Shown: positions 17,350 through 26,449, numbered from the stretch's first letter. The stretch: 64,000 nucleotides of DNA from Paenibacillus sp. W2I17 (GCF_030815985.1 NZ_JAUSXM010000001.1:1736001-1800000), one strand, 5' to 3'. The notes: generated from the sequence alone by a model not told the origin. Numbers and translations: made by a program.

Positions 17350-19317
17350 TTATTTAGCTAATGCCAGCAATTGACTAACAATATAATCAATCAATGCACT
17401 GGAAGTCATTACGTCGGTGGACCAAGATAGCGAAGAATCTACCTTTACGATCCGATCATGTTGCACAGCAGGTATGGCATTCCACACTGCATTATCAGAA
17501 GCAACGTTTCCATCTCCTAAGAAGATCATATAATCCCCAGAGTAAGCGGGTAATACTTCCATGGAGACATCGCCCCAATATTTATCTGCATCGATAATAT
17601 CCGTTTGGACTTTTGAAGGTGCCTGCAATTGAAGTTCATCGTAAACAAGCTCGCCAACGGCATGCTTGGCTCCAGCTATGTAGTTACTTTTATCACTGAA
17701 TTCTCCAACCGTAATCGTTACATCGGATAGGCCCGCATTCTGAAAAGCTAGCTTTGCTTCTTCGATTTTTCCGGTATAAGCATTCAAAACATCCTTAGCC
17801 TCTTCCTGTTTGTTCAAAACATCGCTAATAAATTGTATCCGCTCTTCTGTAGTCATATCACCATAGGGAACATAAATGGTCGGGGCAATTTTGGATAAAT
17901 CATCATACGACTCATCGCTCCAAGCCAAAATGATCAGATCAGGCTCAAGCGTCATGATATCTTCCGGCTCCATGGCTACTTTTATGGAGTCTGTAATCTG
18001 GTTAGCATAAACCGGCTCTGTCTCTCCCCGTGCAGCTCTAGCCACACCTAAAGGAGTTACACCTAGGGCTACCACATCACCAACCAAATAATCAACTACA
18101 ACTCGCTGAGGGTTGTTAGGTACCTCAACATCACCCTTAACTGTGGATATCGTTCTGGTCTGCGAGACTGCTTCTGAAGCTTTTGTCTCCGACCCTTCCT
18201 GTTGTGCCGTCTGCTGTGTCTGCGCAGGTGTTGTATTTGCCGTTCCCCCATTATTCGCTGGCGTCCCCGACGTACATGCCGTCAATAAGAGCATCATGCT
18301 TATCGCCGCCGCCAAAATCATTTCTTTACTTCTTAATGTTCCAAACATCGTTGATTCCCCATCTCTATAAGACTTGACTAGACTCGCTAGTTCCCTCTCA
18401 TCGTAAGGTAGATGAGAATCATTATCAATACCATCAACCTGCATGGATAGTGCGTTTATTTTCCGATAATCACTTGGCGTCATCTTGTAATGCTTCTTAA
18501 ACATGCGGAACAGGTTTTTCTCATCTGTGAAACCAGCTCCCGTTGCGATTTCTTTAACCGTCGCTTCTGTATGTTTCAAGTCATGACAGGCTGCTTCAAT
18601 CCTTCTCTGAATGAGATACTCCTGTAAGTTCATCCCTTCCCTTTTTTTGAACAACCGCGTCAATTGTCCACCACTGATCCCAAACATATCGGCAATTTGT
18701 TGGAACATAATCGGCTCCCTGTAATGTTTATCGAGATATATCTTGGCAGAACAGGCTGGATCTGGCTGGAGATACCGAATCTCACCACCCTCCAAATCCC
18801 TGTACACCTCATGAATCAATTGATATAGAAAACTTTTGGCCTGTAGCTGATCCATCGCCTTGCCACGTTTCCAGCCATTCATCATCCGTTGGAACCAATC
18901 GCGTAGCAAGATAGGATTACTTGGCGTATAACCAAACTGTTGAACAAATGGATTCACTTGCTCCAGTAATTGTTGCAGATGTTTCTTGAAAAAGAGAGGT
19001 GATTCTGCTCTATAAAACACCATAAAGGTCTTCACCATCTCCTCTTTAGGCGTAATACTGAGCAGGCTCCCCTTCCCGCCGTGAACTAAACCGAAGCGTT
19101 CCATTGCAAATGTGGTTTCATTCAGTTGGATTTGCGCTTCTCCCCCATATGCATAGATAAACATGCTACTAGGTATTTTATATTGCTCCAACGGGTATTG
19201 TGACGCTATATTCTGTAAGCGTACATCTATTAATGTAATGATCGAACGTGTCCAGATACTGGCCATCATATCAATCATCTCTGGTGTAAATCCCTGTCTT
19301 GCTTCTTCCTCTTGCAT
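17350..19317 (-). CDS. AraC-type regulator and siderophore-binding lipoprotein in one open frame
   Basis: One uninterrupted 655-codon frame encodes two proteins' worth of domains. Residues 1-200 are a cupin-like sensory region. Residues about 205-300 are a double AraC HTH (FQQIADMFGISGGQLTRLF ... VKEIATGAGFTDEKNLFRMF). A 30-residue linker leads to MILAAAISMMLLLTAC, a full lipoprotein signal with lipobox Cys348. Residues 390-655 are a FeuA-like periplasmic-binding domain (RVVVDYLVGDVVALGVTPLG). An internal ATG at 18348 (residue 324) has GGGGA about 8 bases upstream, so the lipoprotein may also be made alone. There is no other receptor gene in the locus. A Fur box lies upstream. B. subtilis Btr has the same domain order but no export signal between the halves. 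Confidence 0.85.
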   Translation of the reverse strand: MQEEEARQGFTPEMIDMMASIWTRSIITLIDVRLQNIASQYPLEQYKIPSSMFIYAYGGEAQIQLNETTFAMERFGLVHGGKGSLLSITPKEEMVKTFMVFYRAESPLFFKKHLQQLLEQVNPFVQQFGYTPSNPILLRDWFQRMMNGWKRGKAMDQLQAKSFLYQLIHEVYRDLEGGEIRYLQPDPACSAKIYLDKHYREPIMFQQIADMFGISGGQLTRLFKKREGMNLQEYLIQRRIEAACHDLKHTEATVKEIATGAGFTDEKNLFRMFKKHYKMTPSDYRKINALSMQVDGIDNDSHLPYDERELASLVKSYRDGESTMFGTLRSKEMILAAAISMMLLLTACTSGTPANNGGTANTTPAQTQQTAQQEGSETKASEAVSQTRTISTVKGDVEVPNNPQRVVVDYLVGDVVALGVTPLGVARAARGETEPVYANQITDSIKVAMEPEDIMTLEPDLIILAWSDESYDDLSKIAPTIYVPYGDMTTEERIQFISDVLNKQEEAKDVLNAYTGKIEEAKLAFQNAGLSDVTITVGEFSDKSNYIAGAKHAVGELVYDELQLQAPSKVQTDIIDADKYWGDVSMEVLPAYSGDYMIFLGDGNVASDNAVWNAIPAVQHDRIVKVDSSLSWSTDVMTSSALIDYIVSQLLALAK

Positions 19318-19355
19318 CTACCCGCACTCCTCGTCTCACTTTTTCCAATGTATAC

Positions 19356-19423
19356 ATCACTTAATAATTGATATTGATTATCAATATCACATTTGATCAG
19401 GTAAGTATATATCATTAAGTGAT
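19356..19423. promoter_or_regulatory. Inverted 10-bp half-sites flanking the Fur box
   Basis: ATCACTTAAT at 19356-19365 and its reverse complement ATTAAGTGAT at 19414-19423 enclose the Fur box, 58 bases apart. Their symmetry and position upstream of an AraC gene make them candidate half-sites for that regulator. Confidence 0.4.
19369..19389. promoter_or_regulatory. Fur box
   Basis: A perfect palindrome has arms TGATATTGAT and ATCAATATCA around a single T. It matches the Fur consensus form (GATAATGAT-n-ATCATTATC) and lies 52 bases before the AraC/lipoprotein start. Iron repression of the uptake operon is the expected role. Confidence 0.85.
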
Positions 19424-19495
19424 ATTGGGGAACAGGCAGTGGACGTTATGCTTTCCATCCGCTTTCGTAAAAAACTAAAAAGGAACACCTGATAG

Positions 19496-19534
19496 TACAA
19501 AAAAGAAGCCTGATCCATATGGATCAGGCTTCTT
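19496..19534 (-). terminator. Terminator of yidC
   Basis: A perfect 14-bp stem (AAGAAGCCTGATCC / GGATCAGGCTTCTT) with loop ATAT at 19503-19534 is followed on the minus strand by UUUUUU. Confidence 0.85.
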
Positions 19535-19604
19535 CATTATGTTTTTTGTATTCAACAAGATTACGTAGTCACCATGTTTCTCTTGTCACCTGCGACCAAA
19601 TTTA

Positions 19605-20492
19605 TTAAGACTTTGCAGGTTTCCGAGAAGGTTTGGCGGAGCTGGATTTTTTATTCTTTTTCTTACTTACTTCCACAACCACAGGCTCCTGTAGGTGTTC
19701 CACCGGGTACATTTTACGGAACAATAATGTCTGTAGTACCAGGAACGAACCCCCAACGGTCCAGTAGAGCGGCATCGCTGCCGGAGCTGTAAGAGAAAAG
19801 AATGCCATCATCAATGGGGAGAGATATCCCATGATGGCGAACTGTTTTCGCTGCTCAGGCGCCATGTTGGCTTGTGATACCTTGGCTTGAATCAGATATA
19901 TGACCGCAACCACCACAGCGAGTACGTAGTCCGGCGCTCCCAGTTTGAACCACAGGAACGAGTGGGAGGACAACTCCGGTGTAAGTCGGATGGCTGTGTA
20001 AATACCTGAAAGTATAGGCAACTGAATGAGCATCGGCAAGCAACCAATGTTCAGCGGATTGAACTTATGTTTCTTGTATAGCTCCATCGTTTCCTGAGAC
20101 AGCTTTTGCTTATCAGCAGGATCATTTTTGCCTTCATATTTTTTCTTGAGCGCATCCATCTCGGGTTTCATGGCGTTCATGATGACTCGTGTTCCCTGCT
20201 GGGACTTGGCTTGACGCATCATCAAGGGCAACAGTGCTAAACGAATGACCAGCGTAATAACAATAATCGCGACCCCGTAGCTTCCGTTAAATATCGTGGC
20301 AATATGCTGAATCAGATACGACAGTGGAAATACAATGTAGTGATTAAAAAATCCCGGTGTCGATGAAGTAATCTCAGACACGTTGTTGCTGCATCCGGCA
20401 AGCAGCATGACTGCAAACAAAATGGCAATCAGGCCATAGATCCGTCCCTTGCCCGAAGTAAAAGTGAATCCCTTGTTAGTCTTATGTTCCAT
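19605..20492 (-). CDS. yidC: YidC/Oxa1 membrane protein insertase
   Basis: This lipoprotein-type insertase has 295 residues. It has a signal with lipobox VMLLAGC near residue 35, the first core segment containing the conserved Arg in VITLVIRLALLPL, a charged hairpin (MRQAKSQQ ... NAMKPEMDALKKKYEGK), and the later block NIGCLPMLIQLPILSGIY. The tail is rich in Lys/Ser (KKKNKKSSSAKPSRKPAKS). The ATG at 20492 follows AGGAGG by 6 bases; the frame's earlier codons overlap the leader. The AGGAGG lies inside a hairpin (20501-20536) and within an overlapping upstream ORF, so expression is probably regulated at translation. Confidence 0.92.
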   Translation of the reverse strand: MEHKTNKGFTFTSGKGRIYGLIAILFAVMLLAGCSNNVSEITSSTPGFFNHYIVFPLSYLIQHIATIFNGSYGVAIIVITLVIRLALLPLMMRQAKSQQGTRVIMNAMKPEMDALKKKYEGKNDPADKQKLSQETMELYKKHKFNPLNIGCLPMLIQLPILSGIYTAIRLTPELSSHSFLWFKLGAPDYVLAVVVAVIYLIQAKVSQANMAPEQRKQFAIMGYLSPLMMAFFSLTAPAAMPLYWTVGGSFLVLQTLLFRKMYPVEHLQEPVVVEVSKKKNKKSSSAKPSRKPAKS

Positions 20493-20779
20493 ATATATCC
20501 TCCTCGTTGATTTGTTGACCAATCGTTCAACGAGGAATGACAATCTGGTTCATCTTCATCGGGCGCTTCTCTTCGTCTAATCATGCGACTCCAGTCTTCC
20601 TGTCTATGCTGTCTGTCCAAACACAAGGCGGGAAGTACAGGTTCAAGTCCACCACCGGCGCCACCTTCCATCCAGTACTCTGTCATGCCACAATGAAGAT
20701 GGGCAATATAGGCATAACTGACGGTGAAGATGAGTCCAATCGAGAATAAATATGGTAATAACTCCTGCAGTTCAAACAA
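20429..20779 (-). CDS. Leader ORF overlapping yidC; MifM-like arrest-peptide candidate
   Basis: The ORF has 116 codons from TTG at 20779, which follows AAAGGGGG by about 8 bases. Residues 8-26 are a hydrophobic segment (LPYLFSIGLIFTVSYAYIA). After a glycine-rich stretch (EGGAGGGLEP) come R59-x3-W63, a basic run (MIRRR) and the acidic cluster D74-E75-D76-E77. The frame then crosses the hairpin that hides the yidC ribosome-binding site and stops 63 bases inside yidC. In B. subtilis, MifM is a membrane-anchored leader that stalls ribosomes at an acidic run when YidC activity is low and so opens the yidC2 site. Architecture and position match; sequence homology is untested. Confidence 0.6.
   Translation of the reverse strand: MFELQELLPYLFSIGLIFTVSYAYIAHLHCGMTEYWMEGGAGGGLEPVLPALCLDRQHRQEDWSRMIRRREAPDEDEPDCHSSLNDWSTNQRGGYIWNIRLTRDSLLLRARDGSMA
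20501..20536 (-). promoter_or_regulatory. Hairpin sequestering the yidC ribosome-binding site
   Basis: On the minus strand UCCUCGUUGA (20536-20527) pairs perfectly with UCAACGAGGA (20510-20501) over 10 bp, with a 16-base loop and a further G-U pair. The 3' arm includes most of AGGAGG (20504-20499), the yidC ribosome-binding site. The 5' arm begins about 14-23 bases downstream of the leader's acidic codons (20560-20549). That is where a ribosome paused there would prevent pairing. Confidence 0.7.
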
Positions 20780-20871
20780 GGGATTCACCCCCTTTATAGG
20801 TTAGTTTTTATATTATAACACTTACATATTGTTTTTGCATAAATCCGTACGTGAAAACAACTACTATTCAG

Positions 20872-22491
20872 CTATTCCGTTCTCAATTTGGACAACTCTT
20901 GCTCAGCTCGGTGTCTTGCCACGTTATAAGAAGGCCATGAACGATCTGATGAATCCTCGTCCAAGTAGGCTTGACGTTCCAGCATTTCCTTCTTGAGATC
21001 CGGATACTCCTCCTGAGCAAACTCTCGAAGTAACGGAACTGCATCTGCCGACAGACTTGCCAGATAGGTTGCATCAATATTGCCAGTCTGATGATAACGT
21101 TCTATGTTCAGCTCGGCAATCCGTTTATCCATGCCCACATAGTTGACTGCAACATAAGCTGTGAGCGCCAGCACGATATACCAGCGGATCAGCGGTATTG
21201 ACGTGTACCGTATACGAAGGCCAGCAATCAGCAACAGGAGTGCGAGGAAGATCATGAATGCGTGTACCAGGAAGCGGATGTACGTATATCCATATGCCTG
21301 CTCATACAGATTTAGGCGCATAAACGCGGAATACAACATAATTGCTGAACAACTGACCAGAATCAGGAGAAGTACCTGATGCACGATGGAACCCGCTTTG
21401 CCACTCGCACAAGTATACTGCAAAGCAACAATAAGAATAAAGAAGTTAATACCTGTGACGAGAATTAACTCTGCGAATCCACTTCTCGCATAGTCTGCGT
21501 AAGACAGATCTACCGGAAGATGCCCCTCTCCTGCACCAAACAGATACGAAAACTGTACAAGTACAAACAAAACGTACACACAGTTAATGACAATCAGCAT
21601 CGTCCCCACAATGATGGGGTCCAATCTGAATGGTTCCCGATGAACCGGAGTGCGTTCGGGCTCGGGTGTAATCTTATTGGTAACCTGACCTTCAGTGGCC
21701 GGGCCCACAGGAGAGAATATATAGGTGTGATCACGCTTATCAACCGTGGATGCTACTCCATTTTTCCAATGTGCGTTCGCTCTCTTCTCTGCCTCATATT
21801 GCATTGGCTGTACAAATCCCCATACATAACCGAACAGCAATATACCTGCGATGACAATCCAGATGATTCTCGGTATCCCTGGAGTAAAAGCCAATTGATT
21901 CAGCCACTCCGGAAAACCGGCTAAATACTGATCAAAGACCCCGTCAGCGGAGGACAGTAATGCAACGACTACAATGAGGATAGGCAAGGACGCCACAAGA
22001 CCAATGAGTACTTTGAAAACAACTGTTTTTTGGGATTTGCCCATGCCACGCCCGCCTGCTCTCACAGCAATAGCAGCAACAGTCCCCCAATGACGTATGG
22101 CTTGAGGCAGCAAGTGGTCAATAGCCGTACCAATCAAACCAATCTCCCACCACTGCTTCTGTTTTCTGCCCATCAGATACGTCATATGTAAAATACCTAC
22201 GCCGGGTACAACCAGAAAATTAAGAACATACAGCAGTTCATTGTCGTATAACAGGAAAGTTAGCGACAACAATAGCACTACAGCCGCCACAAAAGCATCA
22301 ATGAACTTGAAAGACCTCATGCGGTCCCGTGCAAACAGATACATGAACACATAAAAGAGAATTACAAAGATAGGATACGATACGCCAATCTCATTACCAT
22401 AGAATAAATACTGGTGAATGATCGCCAGCATCCATGCAGACAGTAGCGTGATTAGAGCGCGTTGCGGTGAAGCCATTATTTTATCAATCAT
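20872..22491 (-). CDS. DUF4173-type multi-pass membrane protein
   Basis: This protein of about 539 residues has roughly a dozen hydrophobic segments. The block SYADYARSGFAELILVTGINFFILIVAL is typical of DUF4173/DUF4153 proteins. The C-terminal 90 residues are soluble and charged (IAELNIERYHQTGNIDATYL ... RHRAEQELSKL). The ATG at 22491 has GGAGG 8 bases upstream; an earlier in-frame ATG does not. The function of the family is unknown. It is divergent from the SgrR-like regulator. Confidence 0.75.
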   Translation of the reverse strand: MIDKIMASPQRALITLLSAWMLAIIHQYLFYGNEIGVSYPIFVILFYVFMYLFARDRMRSFKFIDAFVAAVVLLLSLTFLLYDNELLYVLNFLVVPGVGILHMTYLMGRKQKQWWEIGLIGTAIDHLLPQAIRHWGTVAAIAVRAGGRGMGKSQKTVVFKVLIGLVASLPILIVVVALLSSADGVFDQYLAGFPEWLNQLAFTPGIPRIIWIVIAGILLFGYVWGFVQPMQYEAEKRANAHWKNGVASTVDKRDHTYIFSPVGPATEGQVTNKITPEPERTPVHREPFRLDPIIVGTMLIVINCVYVLFVLVQFSYLFGAGEGHLPVDLSYADYARSGFAELILVTGINFFILIVALQYTCASGKAGSIVHQVLLLILVSCSAIMLYSAFMRLNLYEQAYGYTYIRFLVHAFMIFLALLLLIAGLRIRYTSIPLIRWYIVLALTAYVAVNYVGMDKRIAELNIERYHQTGNIDATYLASLSADAVPLLREFAQEEYPDLKKEMLERQAYLDEDSSDRSWPSYNVARHRAEQELSKLRTE

Positions 22492-22625
22492 GGGAAATAC
22501 CTCCATTAACCTTTCTATGCTATATTCTAGATGATAAAATAGGAATATAAATAGAAATTAAAATCGACAAAACTTCTTATTTTAGATAAATACGTCAGAG
22601 TTCACCTCCAGGAGGGAATCAACAC

Positions 22626-24437
22626 TTGAAATTACATCAGCAATATCTGCTGTTACATCGTCATTACGGTCACCATACAGAACATGAACTTACACTCGCC
22701 GATCTCGCGGAGTTGCTAAATTGTACACACCGCAATACGTTAACGATTGTCAAAAAGATGGTTGCCCATGACTGGATTAGCTGGGTTTCCCAGCGTGGTC
22801 GTGGTCGACGTTCTTCACTGACTTTGCTTGTTCCGGCTGATCAAATCGCCGCAGAATATATGATGCAGGCCATGAATCGCCGGGAGTTACAGGAAGCTGC
22901 CGAGCAGGTGAGCGCATTCTCCAGTTCAACAATCATGCAGGATCATCTAAACCAGTGGTTGCTAGGGTATTCAGGACATCATACGGAAGCCGGCACCAAT
23001 AATGAGCAGATTGATACGCTTCGGTTGCCCCTGCGCCAACAGCTTCATGCGCTTGATCCGCTGTACATTAATCTATTAGCTGAATCCTTTGTTACCAGCC
23101 ATGTCTTTGACGGGTTGGTTCAGCGGGGTGAACAGGGAGAGATCCTCCCATGTCTCGCTCATACCTGGGATGTCAGTGCAGACCGAAAGACCTGGATCTT
23201 CTATTTACGAAAAGGTATTACATTTCACGATGGTCAGTTGTTGACGGCCCATGATATAGTGCATACGTTTGAACGACTGCAATCTACAGATCGCCGAACA
23301 CTGTACCGTGATGTAAGTAAACAGATTCTATCTATTGAAGCGGTCGATTCCTTAACCGTGTGTTTCCAGCTTAAAAATCCTCATGAATTGTTTTTGTCCT
23401 TCCTGACAACAAGTCGTGCGGCGATTGTACCCTCACCAGGAACAAACGAACATAAGATGAAGCATTCGAGTGATTTGCATGGGATGCAAAAACCTGTTGG
23501 GACGGGACCGTTCAAGGTCACCGCCTGGGATGATCACTTGTGCAGACTTGAAGCCTTTTCATCATATTTTCAAGGTAGAGCACACATGGACCGGGTAGAT
23601 ATCCTGCAAATTCCGTGGAGTGCCTCGGCAAAAATGGACGATAGCCAAGATATCGAAACTCCGTTCTTTCATCTTGTTCATAATCCGTCTTCGTCTGCGG
23701 GTGCAGAATGGACACAGATTAGTGCAGGTGTAATGGTTCATAAATTACTCACGTGTAATACACAAAAAACCGGACCGTTAAACGATCCGGAAGTAAGAGC
23801 ACACCTTCAGTCATGCCTTGCTGGAATGTATAGAGATGACGGACATGCAGATGACTCTGAAGTCGTGGAGACTGATTTTAGTGCGGTGAATACCGGGATG
23901 GTTGACCCGGAGGGATTTAGAGATATTACTAAACGACTTACTTCGTCTACTCCCATCTCACTGCAAATTGCGACCATCCCACAGTATCGCAGGGATGCCC
24001 AACATCTGGCGTCCATACTGGAGCAGTGCGGTTTCTCCTGTACCGTCCGAACCGCTACGATGGAGCAGTTCAAAGGAAATCTCCGGCTGGAGTCTGATCT
24101 GATTCTCTTCTCTCTCATTCGGGACAGGGATGAAGAACTGCGAAGGTATGATCTCTACTCTACATTATCTGAGCATCTGGAAGATTCTACTCGTATAACG
24201 ATCCATGAGATCTTGCAAACCATCGTCGCCTCTCCCATCGCAGCAGATCGAACTTCTGATTTAGATCGAATTGAACAATTTTTGGTTGATCAGAATTTAC
24301 TATTCCATTTATCCGAAAAACCAGTAGAAACCGCTTATCTGCCTTCGGTACGTGGTCTATCTTTCAACAGCCAGGGCTGGATTAACCTGCGTCATATCTG
24401 GTTTCCTTCTGACGCACTAGCACGTCAGTTTGATTAG
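22626..24437 (+). CDS. SgrR-like regulator: HTH plus extracellular solute-binding domain
   Basis: The 603-residue protein starts with a winged-helix-like domain (HELTLADLAELLNCTHRNTLTIVKKM ... ISWVSQRGRGRRSSLTL). Residues about 165-600 resemble family 5 (oligopeptide/nickel) binding proteins: LAHTWDVSADRKTWIFYLRKGITFHDGQLLTAHDIVHTFERL. There is no signal peptide, so the binding domain acts in the cytoplasm as in SgrR. The start is TTG, 10 bases after AGGAGG. Such regulators often adjoin an MFS exporter; here the neighbour is a DUF4173 gene on the other strand, a possible target. Confidence 0.85.
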   Translation: MKLHQQYLLLHRHYGHHTEHELTLADLAELLNCTHRNTLTIVKKMVAHDWISWVSQRGRGRRSSLTLLVPADQIAAEYMMQAMNRRELQEAAEQVSAFSSSTIMQDHLNQWLLGYSGHHTEAGTNNEQIDTLRLPLRQQLHALDPLYINLLAESFVTSHVFDGLVQRGEQGEILPCLAHTWDVSADRKTWIFYLRKGITFHDGQLLTAHDIVHTFERLQSTDRRTLYRDVSKQILSIEAVDSLTVCFQLKNPHELFLSFLTTSRAAIVPSPGTNEHKMKHSSDLHGMQKPVGTGPFKVTAWDDHLCRLEAFSSYFQGRAHMDRVDILQIPWSASAKMDDSQDIETPFFHLVHNPSSSAGAEWTQISAGVMVHKLLTCNTQKTGPLNDPEVRAHLQSCLAGMYRDDGHADDSEVVETDFSAVNTGMVDPEGFRDITKRLTSSTPISLQIATIPQYRRDAQHLASILEQCGFSCTVRTATMEQFKGNLRLESDLILFSLIRDRDEELRRYDLYSTLSEHLEDSTRITIHEILQTIVASPIAADRTSDLDRIEQFLVDQNLLFHLSEKPVETAYLPSVRGLSFNSQGWINLRHIWFPSDALARQFD

Positions 24438-24492
24438 ACATCGTATTATATACTTTATATACTGGTACCATCTGATCGCGCGTCTTTTAATT

Positions 24493-25833
24493 TTATTTTG
24501 ACATTGTCGTGATCGGCTCTCCCTGTTTGCTTCTCAATGAAATAGTATCTTTACGTCGATATACTCCAAGCAGTAAACCCATCATGGCGTATTCTAAGAT
24601 CACATGAGAACCAAATCCAATAAAAGGGAAAGTAACGCTGACAATCGGAACCTTTCCCGTAGTCATCGCAAGGGAGTAAAGCATTTGCAAAGAAAACATC
24701 ACCGTAATGCTGAACACGATCATACGACCAAATACATCGAGTACACGAGGTAGCATTCTCAGCATACTAGCAAGAAACCATACGATTCCAAGCAACAGCA
24801 GTATGCCTGCTAACCAACCAAATACATCAATAAGCATTACACCTGGATAGTCCATATAATACCCTTTAAAGTGATGGTCAAAAGAAGTGTCAGAACCGTT
24901 TCCCCACCATCCGGCGGAATGAAGAATATTCATAATTGTTTGGTTATTGTAACCGATTCCTAACGGATCATTCTGGAGATTCAAAACGACTGAGAGTCTC
25001 TCAAACCGCCTAAATTCACCTGTCAAAAACAATTGAAATAAAATGACACTTCCCATTATAGTAGTTCCAATGAAAGTAAAAATCCATTTTCGTGTAATCC
25101 AGGCAAACATGATGACAGTTGCCGTTCCGAATAGAAATAATCGTACCCAATCTGAAGCTTGAAATAAGCTGAATGATGGCAAAGCCACAAGAAGAATATA
25201 CGTTGAGACGGATTGTACGTCGAACTTAGTACGCAGCTTATCCAGCATTATCGAACCTATGGCGAGGGGCAATACCCACATGGATATCGTCGTAAGATCA
25301 ATTGTTAACCCCAATATGCTCCAGAACCGTTGCACGCCATAATTAACCGGGGATACTAGTGGATTAATCCACAACAGGCCCGTGAGTAAAATATATATCC
25401 ACCAAGCATTCCTTTTCCATTTTCGATAATCAAAATACATCAAAAACACCATCAGTACTAAACCAAAAATAGTGTAGATCACATGACTTATATAAAAGAA
25501 CTGAGAGATTTTAACTGCGATATTTGTCGTAAAAATCCACATCAGCAACAGGCTTATGATTAGCAAACTGGCAATTCCCGTTAACAGCGCCCAATGCATA
25601 CGATGGCGATGCAATCGGTGCATACTCTTGCCTACGACAGCGGGATCACCCATCTGTTCAATGGCATATGCAATTGCTTCTTCCTCTGTATAACCTTCTT
25701 GTTCTTTATCCAAAATCATCTCTTCCATGTGGTTTCCCAACTCATCACGCAGGTCGTTATGTACTTCGCGAGCTTTAACCTCAACACACATGTGATCAAG
25801 ATAATGCTGAATTCGCTCATGTCGATTCGTCAT
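24493..25833 (-). CDS. HAAS-domain membrane protein with FtsW/RodA-like region
   Basis: The protein has 446 residues. Residues 1-75 form a soluble helical HAAS/permease-prefix domain (VHNDLRDELGNHMEEMILDKEQEGYTEEEAIAYAIEQMGDP). About ten membrane segments follow. Near the C-terminus TGKVPIVSVTFPFIGFGSHVILEYAMMGLLLGVYR corresponds to the conserved last part of FtsW/RodA/SpoVE proteins. It overlaps the PadR gene by four bases. PadR plus HAAS pairs are common in Firmicutes and usually form a self-regulated unit. Whether this FtsW-like part polymerises glycan is doubtful because its loops are shorter and diverged. Confidence 0.75.
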   Translation of the reverse strand: MTNRHERIQHYLDHMCVEVKAREVHNDLRDELGNHMEEMILDKEQEGYTEEEAIAYAIEQMGDPAVVGKSMHRLHRHRMHWALLTGIASLLIISLLLMWIFTTNIAVKISQFFYISHVIYTIFGLVLMVFLMYFDYRKWKRNAWWIYILLTGLLWINPLVSPVNYGVQRFWSILGLTIDLTTISMWVLPLAIGSIMLDKLRTKFDVQSVSTYILLVALPSFSLFQASDWVRLFLFGTATVIMFAWITRKWIFTFIGTTIMGSVILFQLFLTGEFRRFERLSVVLNLQNDPLGIGYNNQTIMNILHSAGWWGNGSDTSFDHHFKGYYMDYPGVMLIDVFGWLAGILLLLGIVWFLASMLRMLPRVLDVFGRMIVFSITVMFSLQMLYSLAMTTGKVPIVSVTFPFIGFGSHVILEYAMMGLLLGVYRRKDTISLRSKQGEPITTMSK

Positions 25834-26165
25834 GTCAGGCCTCCTTCCCCAAGCACCCGATCCACAGCTCTACGGAACAAATTCCACTCTGCTTTTTTAC
25901 TTTTTAAGGCCTCCATGCCCTTGTCACGAATCGAATAATATTTCCGTTTACGGCCTTCAACCTCCATCCAGTACGACTCTACCCAACCTTCAATCTCCAT
26001 AGCATGCAAAATAGGATATAACGTGCCCTCTTTCAGATTAAACACACCCTCGGATTGACGATGTAGTTCCTTGATTAATTCATATCCGTACAACGGTCGT
26101 TCCTGAAGCAGGGTCAGAATCAATGTTTCGGTACTGCCTTTAATCATTTGTTTGTTAACCTGCAA
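25830..26165 (-). CDS. PadR-family transcriptional repressor
   Basis: A 111-residue winged-helix protein with MIKGSTETLILTLLQERPLYGYELIKEL and GVFNLKEGTLYPILHAMEIEGWVESYWMEVEGRKRKYYSI, the PadR signature. TTG at 26165 lies 8 bases after AAGGAG; a GTG three codons earlier overlaps that site, so TTG is taken. It is the first gene of a pair with the HAAS/FtsW-like protein, coupled through a 4-base overlap. Confidence 0.88.
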   Translation of the reverse strand: MQVNKQMIKGSTETLILTLLQERPLYGYELIKELHRQSEGVFNLKEGTLYPILHAMEIEGWVESYWMEVEGRKRKYYSIRDKGMEALKSKKAEWNLFRRAVDRVLGEGGLT

Positions 26166-26449
26166 CGCGCTCACTCCTTCCTTTTCAATTCATTTAGCAA
26201 GAATTTTTAGATTTTGAAAAATACACTTTTAAATCTCTTCTTTTTATATACATCGGAAACCTATGCATAGAACAACTAGGTATGATATTACCTTATCCTT
26301 CCTTTTCTGTCTAGCCAACAAGCTTCTTTATTTATGTTAAAATAAACAAGTCCTTTCATTCACGAACTCTAATGATAAATCTATATACTCGTGTATTTTT
26401 CAATTACATATCCTATTTTTTGAATCTAATTAAAGGAGGCATTACATTC

